From Carboxydocella thermautotrophica (GTDB taxonomy: Bacteria; Bacillota; GCA-003054495; Carboxydocellales; Carboxydocellaceae): a DNA stretch of 64,000 bases. The DNA lies in NCBI GenBank assembly GCA_003054495.1, contig CP028514.1, positions 1,217,501-1,281,500 on the forward strand. The letters are read 5' to 3'. A program made the translations under genes and the position numbers. Of the stretch, positions 9,346 to 16,940 are shown in pieces. Every line of letters begins with the position of its first letter. Position 1 is the stretch's first letter. The notes under the pieces are model-generated. The model was not told the DNA's origin, ran no database searches, and saw only the letters and a list, made by a program, of their open reading frames with translations.

Positions 9346-10173
9346 ATGACTCCATTAAAATTGGTGGCAAGACAGCATTTGGACCAGGCCACCGTTGTAA
9401 CCATAAATGAGGAACTGAAAGTCGGGGATAGGGAAATAATAGTGATGGCTGGGCCCTGTGCCGTGGAAAGCAAGGAACAGCTGCTGGCTGCTGCTTATGC
9501 CGTTAAAGAAGGCGGGGCCAGGGTTTTAAGGGGCGGTGCCTTTAAACCAAGAACATCTCCCTATGCTTTTCAGGGCTTGATGGAAGAAGGCCTGAAGTTG
9601 CTGGCTGAAACCAGAAGGGAGACCGGTTTGCCTGTAGTGACCGAGGTCATGGACACCCGGGATCTGGAGTTGGTAGCTGAATATGCGGATATTTTGCAAA
9701 TTGGCAGCCGGAATATGCAAAATTTCGCCCTTTTAAAAGAAGCTGGTAGAATTGGGAAGCCGATCTTATTGAAACGAGGCCTGGCAGCTACTATTGAAGA
9801 ATGGTTACTGGCTGCCGAGTATATTATGAGCCAGGGGAATGACCAGATCATCCTCTGTGAACGGGGAATCCGCACTTTTGAGACAGCAACCCGCAATACG
9901 CTGGATCTAAGTGCAGTTGCGGTAGTAAAAGAAGTTTCCCATTTACCCGTAATTGTAGATCCCAGCCATGCTACCGGCCGCTGGCAGCTGGTAGCGGCTA
10001 TGGCTAAAGGAGCGATTGCAGCGGGAGCAGATGGTTTGCTGATTGAGGTTCACCCCAATCCAGCAGAAGCTCTCTGTGATGGTCCTCAGTCTCTCACTCC
10101 GGCTAACTTTCATAAACTGATGCAGGATTTGCAGAAGATTGCGCAGGCTATTGGACGGGAAATAGCAATTTAG
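9346..10173 (+). CDS. aroF: DAHP synthase, AroA-beta type without regulatory domain
   Basis: This protein of about 275 residues condenses phosphoenolpyruvate and erythrose 4-phosphate, the first step of the shikimate pathway. The core is complete: [51 protein letters not shown]. Unlike the paralogue at 11507 it lacks an N-terminal ferredoxin-like domain; only about 30 residues precede the barrel. ATG at 9346 is preferred, with GAGGAGGGAAG upstream. As the last gene of the trp operon it would respond to tryptophan through the operon leader and may be insensitive to feedback. The symbol is family-level. Confidence 0.92.
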   Translation: MTPLKLVARQHLDQATVVTINEELKVGDREIIVMAGPCAVESKEQLLAAAYAVKEGGARVLRGGAFKPRTSPYAFQGLMEEGLKLLAETRRETGLPVVTEVMDTRDLELVAEYADILQIGSRNMQNFALLKEAGRIGKPILLKRGLAATIEEWLLAAEYIMSQGNDQIILCERGIRTFETATRNTLDLSAVAVVKEVSHLPVIVDPSHATGRWQLVAAMAKGAIAAGADGLLIEVHPNPAEALCDGPQSLTPANFHKLMQDLQKIAQAIGREIAI

Positions 10174-10175
10174 TC

Positions 10176-10205
10176 TTTACAAAATTTATGGGATTATGGT
10201 AAGAT
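10176..10205 (+). promoter_or_regulatory. Probable sigma-A promoter of the hisC-aroF-tyrA-aroA operon
   Basis: TTTACA (10176-10181) and TAAGAT (10200-10205) lie 18 bp apart, directly after the stop of the upstream DAHP synthase. Transcription would start near 10212 and give a leader of about 175 nt before hisC. That leader holds GG repeats and a terminator. Confidence 0.65.
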
Positions 10206-10235
10206 GAAGCAAAGTAAGTTTCAATGTAGTTGCTG

Positions 10236-10292
10236 GGTAGGATGGTAGACTGTAAAGATTTTACTAGAACTGGTAGGAAGGCAGGTAGGAGG
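10236..10292 (+). repeat. GGNN 4-nt periodic repeats in the hisC leader
   Basis: GG dinucleotides recur every 4 nt: 10236, 10240 and 10244 in a first block, then 10272, 10276, 10280, 10284 and 10288 in a second. A last GG is at 10291. The two blocks share one register (28 nt apart) and are separated by a small inverted repeat, GTAAAGATTTTAC (10252-10264). GGTAGGAG (10284-10291) can pair with CTCCTATC (10336-10343) in the downstream terminator. Similar runs precede the second DAHP synthase and pheA. The binding factor is unknown. Confidence 0.7.
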
Positions 10293-10330
10293 AAAACAAT
10301 AACGCAGATGGGGACATTCCGTCCATCAGC

Positions 10331-10358
10331 GGGCACTCCTATCAGGGGTGCCCTTTTT
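10331..10358 (+). terminator. Strong intrinsic terminator in the hisC leader (attenuator)
   Basis: GGGCACTCCT (10331-10340) and AGGGGTGCCC (10344-10353) form a 10-bp stem with a 3-nt loop, followed by TTTTT. It lies about 30 nt before the hisC start and after the promoter, so it must be bypassed for expression. That makes it an attenuator rather than an end-of-operon terminator. No T-box sequence or obvious leader peptide is visible. Confidence 0.85.
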
Positions 10359-10388
10359 GCCAAATTTCTACAGAGGGGGGAAGAGAGT

Positions 10389-11471
10389 GTGGTGCAGGCA
10401 AGGAAATCTCTAGAAAAAATTAAAGTCTATGTGCCGGGAAAACCAATTGAAGAAGTTCAGCGGGAGCTAGGACTTACCCGGGTCGCCAAACTGGCTTCCA
10501 ACGAAAATCCGGTCGGGCCTTCACCAAAGGCTATTGCAGCCATGGTGGATCAAGCCGGCAAAACCAATTTATATCCGGATGGAAATGGTTATTATCTGAA
10601 GGAGGCCCTGGCTAAACACTGGCAGGTATCCATTGAACAGATCGCTTTAGGCAATGGTTCCGATGAACTGATTCAGCTGCTGGCTCTGGCTTATGTGGAA
10701 GCAGGGGATGAAGTGATTATGGCCAAACCGTCATTTCCCCGCTATGAGCCTGTGGTCAGGATGATGGAGGGAGTGCCGGTTGAAATACCTTTGACGGCTG
10801 ATTGGCGACATGACCTACCCGCTATGGCTCAGGCGATTACTGAAAAAACCAGGATGATTTTTCTCTGCAATCCCAATAATCCCACCGGAACTATGGTGAC
10901 CAGAGAGGAAGTAGCTGCCTTTATGGCCAGGGTTCCGGCAGGAGTGCTGGTAGTTTTCGATGAAGCTTATTATGAATATGTCAATAATGAAGAGTATCCC
11001 GATGGCCTGGACTATTTGCGCCAGGGCAGGGATGTGATTGTTTTGCGCACCTTCTCCAAAATCTATGGACTGGCAGGATTGCGGGTGGGTTATGCTTTAA
11101 CCAAACCGGAAATCGTGCAAAACCTGGAACGGGTTAGGCCGCCTTTTAATGTGAATGCTCTGGCCCAGGCGGCTGCCCGGGCAGCTCTGGCAGATCAGGT
11201 CCACCTGGAAAGGGTACGGGAGTTAAATGCCCAGGGATTACAGTTTTTCTACACGGCCCTGGAGAAGCTGGGATTGGAATACGTACCTTCCTATACCAAT
11301 TTTGTTCTGATTAATGTAGAGCGTCCGGCTGCTGAAGTATTTCAGCAGCTCTTGCGCAAAGGCTATATAGTGCGGGATGTAGGGCTGGGAACCTGGTTGC
11401 GGGTCACAGTAGGATTGCCGGAGGAAAATCAAGGCTTTATCCAGGCTTTAAGGGAAGTAATTAATAGCTAA
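10389..11471 (+). CDS. hisC: Histidinol-phosphate / aromatic aminotransferase
   Basis: About 360 residues; PLP class I/II aminotransferase of the HisC group. The motifs NPNNPTGT, FDEAYYEY and the PLP lysine in TFSKIYGLAGLRVGY are present. GTG at 10389 (or 10392) follows GGGGGG; the reading frame stays open further upstream, but that part is the regulatory leader. Its place ahead of DAHP synthase, tyrA and aroA suggests it makes phenylalanine and tyrosine from their keto acids. HisC enzymes often do both reactions, so a role in histidine synthesis cannot be excluded. No other his gene is present. Confidence 0.88.
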   Translation: MVQARKSLEKIKVYVPGKPIEEVQRELGLTRVAKLASNENPVGPSPKAIAAMVDQAGKTNLYPDGNGYYLKEALAKHWQVSIEQIALGNGSDELIQLLALAYVEAGDEVIMAKPSFPRYEPVVRMMEGVPVEIPLTADWRHDLPAMAQAITEKTRMIFLCNPNNPTGTMVTREEVAAFMARVPAGVLVVFDEAYYEYVNNEEYPDGLDYLRQGRDVIVLRTFSKIYGLAGLRVGYALTKPEIVQNLERVRPPFNVNALAQAAARAALADQVHLERVRELNAQGLQFFYTALEKLGLEYVPSYTNFVLINVERPAAEVFQQLLRKGYIVRDVGLGTWLRVTVGLPEENQGFIQALREVINS

Positions 11472-11487
11472 TTGTTACTAAATAGCA

Positions 11488-11504
11488 GGATGGGAGGATG
11501 GTAG
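11488..11504 (+). repeat. GGNN repeats over the ribosome site of the second DAHP synthase
   Basis: GG lies at 11488, 11492, 11496 and 11500, an exact 4-nt period, with a further G in register at 11504. The run includes the Shine-Dalgarno GGGAGG for the ATG at 11507. It resembles the hisC-leader and pheA runs. A short purine-rich stretch at a ribosome site could arise by chance, so this copy alone is weak evidence. Confidence 0.5.
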
Positions 11505-11506
11505 TG

Positions 11507-12523
11507 ATGATCGTTGTGTTAACTGCCCAGGCAGGAGAGCAGGAAAAAAATCAGGTTATTGAAATGATCGAACGAGCAGGACTAAGGGTGCATCTGTCCC
11601 AGGGGATTGAACGAACCATCCTGGGCATCATCGGGGACCGGGAACTGGCAGCCAGTCTGGCTCTGGAGGCTTTACCCCAGGTAGAACGAGTTGTACCAAT
11701 TTTACGGCCTTATAAACTGGCCAGCCGGGATTTTCATCCCCAGGATACGGTAGTAACGGTAGGGGATGTCCAGATTGGCGGAGGAAAAGTGCAGATTATT
11801 GCCGGCCCCTGTGCGGTGGAAGGGGAGGAGCAGATTTTAACGGCAGCTCGACTGGCCAAAGCCGCCGGAGCCAGTATTTTGCGCGGGGGAGCTTATAAAC
11901 CTCGTACTAGCCCCTACTCCTTCCAGGGCATGGAAGAAGAGGGATTAAAATTACTGGCCCGAGCGCGAGCGGAAACCGGCCTGCCGGTGGCTACGGAAGT
12001 GGTGGATCCTCGCTCTCTGGAGCTGGTGGCCGAATATGCCGATATTCTGCAGATCGGAGCCCGCAATATGCAAAACTTCCTGCTTCTGAAGGAGGTAGCC
12101 AGGGCTGGTAAGCCGGTTATATTAAAACGGGGGATGAGTGCTACCGTTGAAGAATGGCTGCTGGCAGCGGAATATATTTTATCTGCCGGCAACTTCCAGG
12201 TTATTCTCTGTGAACGCGGTATCCGTACCTTTGAGACTTCTACCCGTAATACCCTGGATTTGAATGCGGTAGCTCTTGCTCGTCAACTTTCCCATTTGCC
12301 CATTCTGGTGGATCCCAGCCATGGTACAGGTAAATGGAAACTGGTAACACCAATGGCGCTGGCAGGACTGGCAGCAGGTGCTGATGGGTTAATGATTGAA
12401 ATGCATCCTAATCCGAGTGAGGCTGTCTCCGACGGACCCCAGTCCCTGACTCCGGAAAATTTTGCCCATCTGGTAGAACAAGTAAGAAAACTGGCTATAG
12501 CACTGGGAAAAGAGCTGGGGTGA
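11507..12523 (+). CDS. aroF: DAHP synthase with N-terminal ferredoxin-like regulatory domain
   Basis: About 338 residues; same reaction as the paralogue at 9346. The C-terminal barrel shows [42 protein letters not shown] and DPSHGTGK. The first 70 or so residues (MIVVLTAQAGEQ to ERVVPILRPYK) form an added domain like the ferredoxin-like domain of the Thermotoga maritima enzyme, where it mediates tyrosine/phenylalanine inhibition. ATG at 11507 is preferred, 9 nt after GGGAGG. It sits between hisC and tyrA, so control by Phe/Tyr is the natural inference. The two copies are clearly related along the barrel. Confidence 0.92.
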   Translation: MIVVLTAQAGEQEKNQVIEMIERAGLRVHLSQGIERTILGIIGDRELAASLALEALPQVERVVPILRPYKLASRDFHPQDTVVTVGDVQIGGGKVQIIAGPCAVEGEEQILTAARLAKAAGASILRGGAYKPRTSPYSFQGMEEEGLKLLARARAETGLPVATEVVDPRSLELVAEYADILQIGARNMQNFLLLKEVARAGKPVILKRGMSATVEEWLLAAEYILSAGNFQVILCERGIRTFETSTRNTLDLNAVALARQLSHLPILVDPSHGTGKWKLVTPMALAGLAAGADGLMIEMHPNPSEAVSDGPQSLTPENFAHLVEQVRKLAIALGKELG

Positions 12524-12528
12524 AGGCG

Positions 12529-13380
12529 ATGACAGTAGAACGCAAGATAGCCATTATTGGACTGGGCCTAATGGGCGGCTCATTGGCCAGTGCTTTAAGT
12601 CAAAATACCAGCTGGCAGCTCAGGGGTTGGGATATTGACCCGGAAGTAAGAAAAAAAGCTGCCCGGTTAATACCTGGGATTGAGATTAGGGAGGAACTGG
12701 CTGAAGTTGTAGCTGTTGCTGATCTGGTGGTCTTGGCAGTGCCAGTCAGAACAGCTATGCAACTGGTGGAATCGGTGGCAGCCAGCCTGGCCCGGGGCGC
12801 GGTGTTAACCGACCTTTGTTCTACTAAAGGGGAACTGGAACGGAAGATTGCAGCTTGCTTACCCCGGGGAACAGCATGGATTGGCGGTCATCCCATGGCC
12901 GGTTCAGAAAAACAGGGAATAGCAGCAGCTTCTGCCAGACTTTTTCAGGGGGCAACCTGGTTTCTCTGTCCAGGAGAGAACTGTGGTCCGGAACACCTGG
13001 AGCTGGTCAGGGAGATGGTACAGGCCGTTGGCGCTAAAGAGCGCCTGATTACCGCCAGGGACCATGATCGCATCACAGCCCGCCTAAGCCACTTACCCCA
13101 TTTGGTAGCAGGGGGATTATTGTACAATGTAGTATGTGCTCTGGGGCAGGAGGCATTACGATGGGCCGGGCCAGGATTACGGGATACGACCAGAATTGCT
13201 GGTAGTCCGGTGCCAATGTGGCTGGATATATTTTTGACCAATAGAGAAGAAATTCTGGCAGCTATTGATGATTTACAGGTTTTTTTAACAACAGTTAAAG
13301 ATGCCTTGAGTAATACCGACGAGACACGGTTGAGTATGCTTCTGGAACAAGCCAGGGTTTACCGGCAAAATATGGGATAA
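12529..13380 (+). CDS. tyrA: Prephenate dehydrogenase
   Basis: About 283 residues. It oxidises prephenate to 4-hydroxyphenylpyruvate for tyrosine. The N-terminal Rossmann motif is IGLGLMGGSLA, and the GGHPMAGSEKQG and SHLPHLVA segments are characteristic of the TyrA dehydrogenase fold. The length shows no C-terminal ACT domain and no fused chorismate mutase, which is separate (54462). ATG at 12529 follows GGGGTGAAGG; GTG at 12520 is a less likely start. It begins 5 bases after the DAHP synthase. Confidence 0.92.
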   Translation: MTVERKIAIIGLGLMGGSLASALSQNTSWQLRGWDIDPEVRKKAARLIPGIEIREELAEVVAVADLVVLAVPVRTAMQLVESVAASLARGAVLTDLCSTKGELERKIAACLPRGTAWIGGHPMAGSEKQGIAAASARLFQGATWFLCPGENCGPEHLELVREMVQAVGAKERLITARDHDRITARLSHLPHLVAGGLLYNVVCALGQEALRWAGPGLRDTTRIAGSPVPMWLDIFLTNREEILAAIDDLQVFLTTVKDALSNTDETRLSMLLEQARVYRQNMG

Positions 13381-13382
13381 GG

Positions 13383-14696
13383 ATGAAGGATATGGTAGAG
13401 CAAATTCGAGTTCAAGGACCCAGTGCAGGGATCAAAGGCGAGTTGATGATTCCGGGAGATAAGTCCATTTCCCATCGGGCAGTGTTGCTGGGAGCATTAA
13501 CAGAAGGCACTGTTGAAATCAGCGGCTTTTTGCCCGGGGCTGACTGTCTCAGCTCAGTGTCCTGTTTGCGCCAGATGGGAGTTGAGATCGAGGAAACTGG
13601 ACCAGGTGCCCTGAAGGTTCATGGGCGTGGCTGGCAGGGATTAAAAGAGCCGTCTGATGTACTGGATGTGGGCAATAGCGGTACTACCATGCGGCTACTG
13701 CTGGGCATTCTGGCCGGCACGGATTTCTTCAGCGTCCTGACAGGAGACGCTTCGATTCGGCGGCGACCTATGGGCCGGGTAACTGAGCCATTACAAAAGA
13801 TGGGAGCCAGGATTCAGGGCCGAAGTCAGGGTAAGCTGGCTCCCCTGGCCATCCAGGGCGGTAAACTGGTTGGCTGTCAGCACCTTTCCGCTGTGGCCAG
13901 TGCGCAGGTGAAATCTGCTCTGTTGCTGGCTGGGCTGCGGGCTGAAGGGAAAACAGAGGTACAGGAGCCTGCTGTCAGCCGGGATCACACGGAAAGAATG
14001 TTACGCACTTTTGGTGTTGAAATAGGGCAGGAAGGAAACCGGCTCTGGGTTGAGGGCGGACAGAAATTGCAGGCTGTTCCAGTACAGGTACCGGGTGACA
14101 TCTCTTCCGCAGCCTTCTGGCTGGTAGCTGCCAGTATCATTCCCAATAGCAGCCTTTATTTAAAACAGGTGGGTGTCAATCCTACTCGTACCGGTATTCT
14201 TGATGTTTTACAGGCAATGGGGGCCAGAATTCAACTGATGAATTATCGCCGATTTGGCGATGAACCGGTGGCAGACCTGCTGGTAGAATCGGCGGAGTTA
14301 CAGGGTGTAGAAATAGGAGGGGAGCTTATTCCCAGATTGATTGATGAAATTCCTGTACTGGCTCTGGCGGCAGCAGTGGCCCGTGGTCGGACCATAATCC
14401 GGGATGCCGCAGAGCTCAGGGTCAAGGAATCGGACCGTCTGGCTGCTATAAGCCGGGAACTGAGCAAACTGGGAGCTACCATCGAAGAAATGCCCGATGG
14501 CTTGATAATTGAAGGTGGGGCTAAACTAGTGGGAGCCCGGGTAGAAAGCTACCATGATCATAGAATGGCAATGACTTTGCTAATTGCTGGTCTGGTAGCG
14601 CATGGGACTACTACTGTTTCGGGTTGTGAAGCAATTCCAGTTTCCTATCCTGACTTTGTTTCCAGTTTGCAAAGATTAGGAGCCAATCTTGACTGA
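13383..14696 (+). CDS. aroA: 3-phosphoshikimate 1-carboxyvinyltransferase (EPSP synthase)
   Basis: About 437 residues. It joins shikimate 3-phosphate and phosphoenolpyruvate, the step before chorismate synthase. Signatures are PGDKSISHRAVLLGAL, DVGNSGTTMRLL, GDASIRRRPM, RVKESDRLAA and YHDHRMAM. The start is ATG 13383 or 13392, two bases after tyrA. It ends the second aromatic operon. The -35 box of the next promoter overlaps its last codons. Other shikimate genes (aroB, C, E, K) are not in the window. Confidence 0.95.
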   Translation: MKDMVEQIRVQGPSAGIKGELMIPGDKSISHRAVLLGALTEGTVEISGFLPGADCLSSVSCLRQMGVEIEETGPGALKVHGRGWQGLKEPSDVLDVGNSGTTMRLLLGILAGTDFFSVLTGDASIRRRPMGRVTEPLQKMGARIQGRSQGKLAPLAIQGGKLVGCQHLSAVASAQVKSALLLAGLRAEGKTEVQEPAVSRDHTERMLRTFGVEIGQEGNRLWVEGGQKLQAVPVQVPGDISSAAFWLVAASIIPNSSLYLKQVGVNPTRTGILDVLQAMGARIQLMNYRRFGDEPVADLLVESAELQGVEIGGELIPRLIDEIPVLALAAAVARGRTIIRDAAELRVKESDRLAAISRELSKLGATIEEMPDGLIIEGGAKLVGARVESYHDHRMAMTLLIAGLVAHGTTTVSGCEAIPVSYPDFVSSLQRLGANLD

Positions 14697-14717
14697 GAGA
14701 AGAAAAATCAATATAAT
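14689..14717 (+). promoter_or_regulatory. Sigma-A promoter for the riboswitch-lemA-TPM transcript
   Basis: TTGACT (14689-14694) and TATAAT (14712-14717) lie 17 bp apart, a near-consensus promoter that begins inside the aroA stop region. The first transcribed base would be near 14724, exactly where the riboswitch aptamer starts. Confidence 0.85.
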
Positions 14718-14724
14718 ATAATTA

Positions 14725-14841
14725 GCAAATGGGGAGTAGCGCCCTGACTACAGGGAGCCAGAATCGTCAACTCGGGTTAGACCCCGGTTTTGGCCTTAGC
14801 AGCAAGACCTTTGCTCCACAAGGGGTAAAGGTCTCTTTATT
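14725..14841 (+). promoter_or_regulatory. yybP-ykoY (Mn2+) riboswitch with terminator platform
   Basis: The aptamer opens with GCAAA (14725-14729), then GGGGAGTAGC (14731-14740), and closes with AGCAAGACC and TTTGC (14801-14814). These are the two conserved blocks of the yybP-ykoY family, known manganese sensors. GCAAA pairs with TTTGC as P1. AGACCTTT (14805-14812) can instead pair with AAAGGTCT (14827-14834), followed by a T-rich stretch, as a terminator. Ligand binding should therefore favour read-through into lemA. The ligand is inferred from the family. Confidence 0.85.
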
Positions 14842-14865
14842 TTACTTTAAAAAGGGGGATTGTTT

Positions 14866-15444
14866 ATGAAAAAGGCGTGGATTCCTGTTCTGGTAATACT
14901 GGGGATTGTACTGGTTCTGGGTATGAGTCTGAGCAGTACTTATAATAACCTGGTAACGATGGAACAGCAAGTGGAAAGCAGCTGGGCTCAAGTGCAAAAC
15001 CAGCTGCAGCGGCGGGCAGATCTGATTCCCAATCTGGTAGAAACAGTTAAAGGTTATGCTGCTCATGAAAAAGAGGTACTGGGCAATATTGCTGAGGCCA
15101 GATCCCGCCTGGCCGGGGCCAGAACACCGGCGGAAGCAGCAACAGCTAATGCTCAGCTGGATAGCGCATTAAGCCGTTTGCTGGTGGTAGTTGAGAATTA
15201 TCCTAACCTTAAGGCAGATGCTAACTTCCGGCAATTAATGGATGAGCTGGCAGGTACCGAAAATCGTATCGCCGTGGCCCGCCAGGATTATAATAAAGCT
15301 GTCCAGGCCTACAATACCTATCTGAAAAGTTTTCCAACCAATTTGGTAGCAGGAGTATTTGGCTTTAATGCCAAAGAATTTTTCCAGGCTCAGCCAGGAG
15401 CTGAGCAGGCACCTAAAGTGGATTTTGGCTCTGGTAAAAGTTAA
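14866..15444 (+). CDS. lemA: LemA family protein
   Basis: About 192 residues. An N-terminal hydrophobic segment (residues about 4-22, VLVILGIVLVLGMSL) anchors the protein, followed by the helical LemA domain with QLQRRADLIPNLVETVKGYA, LLVVVENYPNLKAD and ENRIAVARQDYNKAVQAYN. Family members are membrane-attached helical bundles of uncertain function, commonly encoded next to TPM-domain proteins as here. ATG at 14866 is 9 nt after AGGGGGA. It is the first gene under the manganese-type riboswitch. Confidence 0.9.
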   Translation: MKKAWIPVLVILGIVLVLGMSLSSTYNNLVTMEQQVESSWAQVQNQLQRRADLIPNLVETVKGYAAHEKEVLGNIAEARSRLAGARTPAEAATANAQLDSALSRLLVVVENYPNLKADANFRQLMDELAGTENRIAVARQDYNKAVQAYNTYLKSFPTNLVAGVFGFNAKEFFQAQPGAEQAPKVDFGSGKS

Positions 15445-15458
15445 AGGGGGCAAATGGC

Positions 15459-16187
15459 ATGCGGATAAGCTGGCGCCGTGTACTCCCCGTTTGGATATTA
15501 CTCTTTTCTTTTCTAATCGCAATATTTAACACTGCCTGGTCGGCGGACATTTATGTTCAGGATCGGGCTGAGATTCTATCTCCAGAGGTGGCCCGGCGCA
15601 TCAATCAACTAGGAGCTGCTTTAGAACAGGCCACTCCTGGGGCTCAAGTAGTTGTGATGACTCTGCCATCTCTGGAAGGTAAACCTATCAGCCAGATAGC
15701 AGTCGAAGAATTCAGAAGACTGGGGATTGGCAGTAAGGAACACAATAATGGCGTGCTGTTCCTCATCGCTCCCAATGAAAGGGAAGTCAGAATCGAAGTT
15801 GGTTATGGGCTGGAGGGGGCCATCCCCGACGGGAAAGCGGGACGCATTTTAGATGAATCAGTTTTGCCATACTTCCGGCAGGGCGATTATAATCGGGGTA
15901 TTGAAAATGGCTACCGTCGTCTGGTAGAGGAAGTTGCTCGTGAATATCAGGTAAAAAACCTGGTACAGCCTGTTGAACCGGAGCAAAAGGAGAGTAGGAA
16001 GAACATTACTATCGCTTATATTATCGCTGGCTTGTTGTTACTGGATGTACTGTTCAACCGCGCCCGGATTACCCGCTTGTTGATGGATTTGTTTTTCTAT
16101 GCGGCTATTTTTGGCGGAGGTCGCCGGGGCGGAGGAGGATTTGGCGGCGGCTCATCGGGCGGTGGTGGAGCAGAAAGGCGCTGGTAG
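15459..16187 (+). CDS. TPM domain membrane protein (YgcG type)
   Basis: This 242-residue protein has a signal segment (WILLFSFLIAIFNTAWSA) and an extracytoplasmic TPM domain of about 120 residues. Typical blocks are QDRAEILSPE, NNGVLFLIAPNEREVRIEVGYGLEGAIPD and YFRQGDYNRGI. A second membrane segment follows near residue 188 and then a Gly-rich tail (GGGGFGGGSSGGGG) ending in RRW. TPM domains have been linked to phosphatase activity and to photosystem assembly in other organisms; the role here is unknown. It follows lemA by 14 bases and shares its riboswitch. Confidence 0.88.
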   Translation: MRISWRRVLPVWILLFSFLIAIFNTAWSADIYVQDRAEILSPEVARRINQLGAALEQATPGAQVVVMTLPSLEGKPISQIAVEEFRRLGIGSKEHNNGVLFLIAPNEREVRIEVGYGLEGAIPDGKAGRILDESVLPYFRQGDYNRGIENGYRRLVEEVAREYQVKNLVQPVEPEQKESRKNITIAYIIAGLLLLDVLFNRARITRLLMDLFFYAAIFGGGRRGGGGFGGGSSGGGGAERRW

Positions 16188-16207
16188 GGGCAAAATGCCC
16201 CTTTTTT
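16186..16207 (+). terminator. Terminator after the TPM gene
   Basis: AGGGGC (16186-16191) pairs with GCCCCT (16197-16202) around loop AAAAT, followed by a run of Ts. It overlaps the stop codon of the TPM gene. Confidence 0.85.
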
Positions 16208-16229
16208 CTTTTCTTTGACTGCAGGTTTT

Positions 16230-16238
16230 TGTTATAAT
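16230..16238 (+). promoter_or_regulatory. Extended -10 promoter element before cmk
   Basis: TGTTATAAT (16230-16238) is a TG-extended -10 box. Only a T-rich, weak -35 can be seen 16-17 bp upstream. It lies 30 bp before the cmk start and after the preceding terminator. Confidence 0.5.
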
Positions 16239-16267
16239 AGCTGAGAGAAGAAAGAGGGGTTTGAGTG

Positions 16268-16939
16268 ATGAGCAAACTACAACAAATTGCCATTGATGGA
16301 CCTGCTGGTGCCGGCAAGAGCACCATTGCCCGTTTGCTGGCCCGGCAACTGGGTTATCTATATGTAGATACAGGGGCAATGTACCGGGCAGTTACCCTGA
16401 AGGTTTTAAAACAGGGGTTGGATCCGGGAGATGAAAAGGAAATCGCTGATATGCTAACAGAAACAGAGGTGGACCTGATCCCAGCAACTGAAGGATTGCG
16501 GGTGATTTTAGATGGGGAGGATGTCAGTGACGCCATCCGAACGCCTCAGGTAAGTCAGGCGGTATCTCAGGTTGCTCGTATTCCGGCTGTGCGGGAAAAG
16601 CTAACGATTTGGCAACGGGCACTGGGAGAAAAGTGGCCGGTAGTAATGGATGGTCGGGATATCGGCACGGTGGTATTGCCTGAGGCAGAGCACAAGTTCT
16701 TTCTGACTGCCTCTCTGGAAGAGCGGGCCCGCCGCCGCTATTTGGAGTTAAAAAGCAAAGGTTATACCCAGAGCTTTGAGAGTCTCTTAGAGGAAATGGC
16801 TTTAAGGGACAAAATGGATAGCGGACGGGAGATTGCTCCCCTTAAACCGGCAGAAGATGCCCAGATTATTGATACTACCGGAATGACCATCGAAGAAGTG
16901 GTTAATGAATTGTTAAAACGTTTGGGAGGGAATACATAA
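16268..16939 (+). CDS. cmk: Cytidylate kinase
   Basis: About 223 residues. It phosphorylates CMP and dCMP with ATP. The P-loop is GPAGAGKSTIARLLA near residue 10, followed by YVDTGAMYRA, VMDGRDIGTVVLP and the lid ARRRYLELKSKG. ATG at 16268 is preferred, one codon after a GTG. The following order cmk, plsC, ispH-rpsA is conserved in many Clostridia. Confidence 0.95.
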   Translation: MSKLQQIAIDGPAGAGKSTIARLLARQLGYLYVDTGAMYRAVTLKVLKQGLDPGDEKEIADMLTETEVDLIPATEGLRVILDGEDVSDAIRTPQVSQAVSQVARIPAVREKLTIWQRALGEKWPVVMDGRDIGTVVLPEAEHKFFLTASLEERARRRYLELKSKGYTQSFESLLEEMALRDKMDSGREIAPLKPAEDAQIIDTTGMTIEEVVNELLKRLGGNT

Positions 16940-16940
16940 G

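Noticed and set aside
10236-10292. Reading the hisC-leader repeats as a TRAP site
   Set aside because: NAG triplets there are separated by 1 or 5 nt, not the 2-3 nt TRAP requires. The fixed feature is GG every 4 nt.
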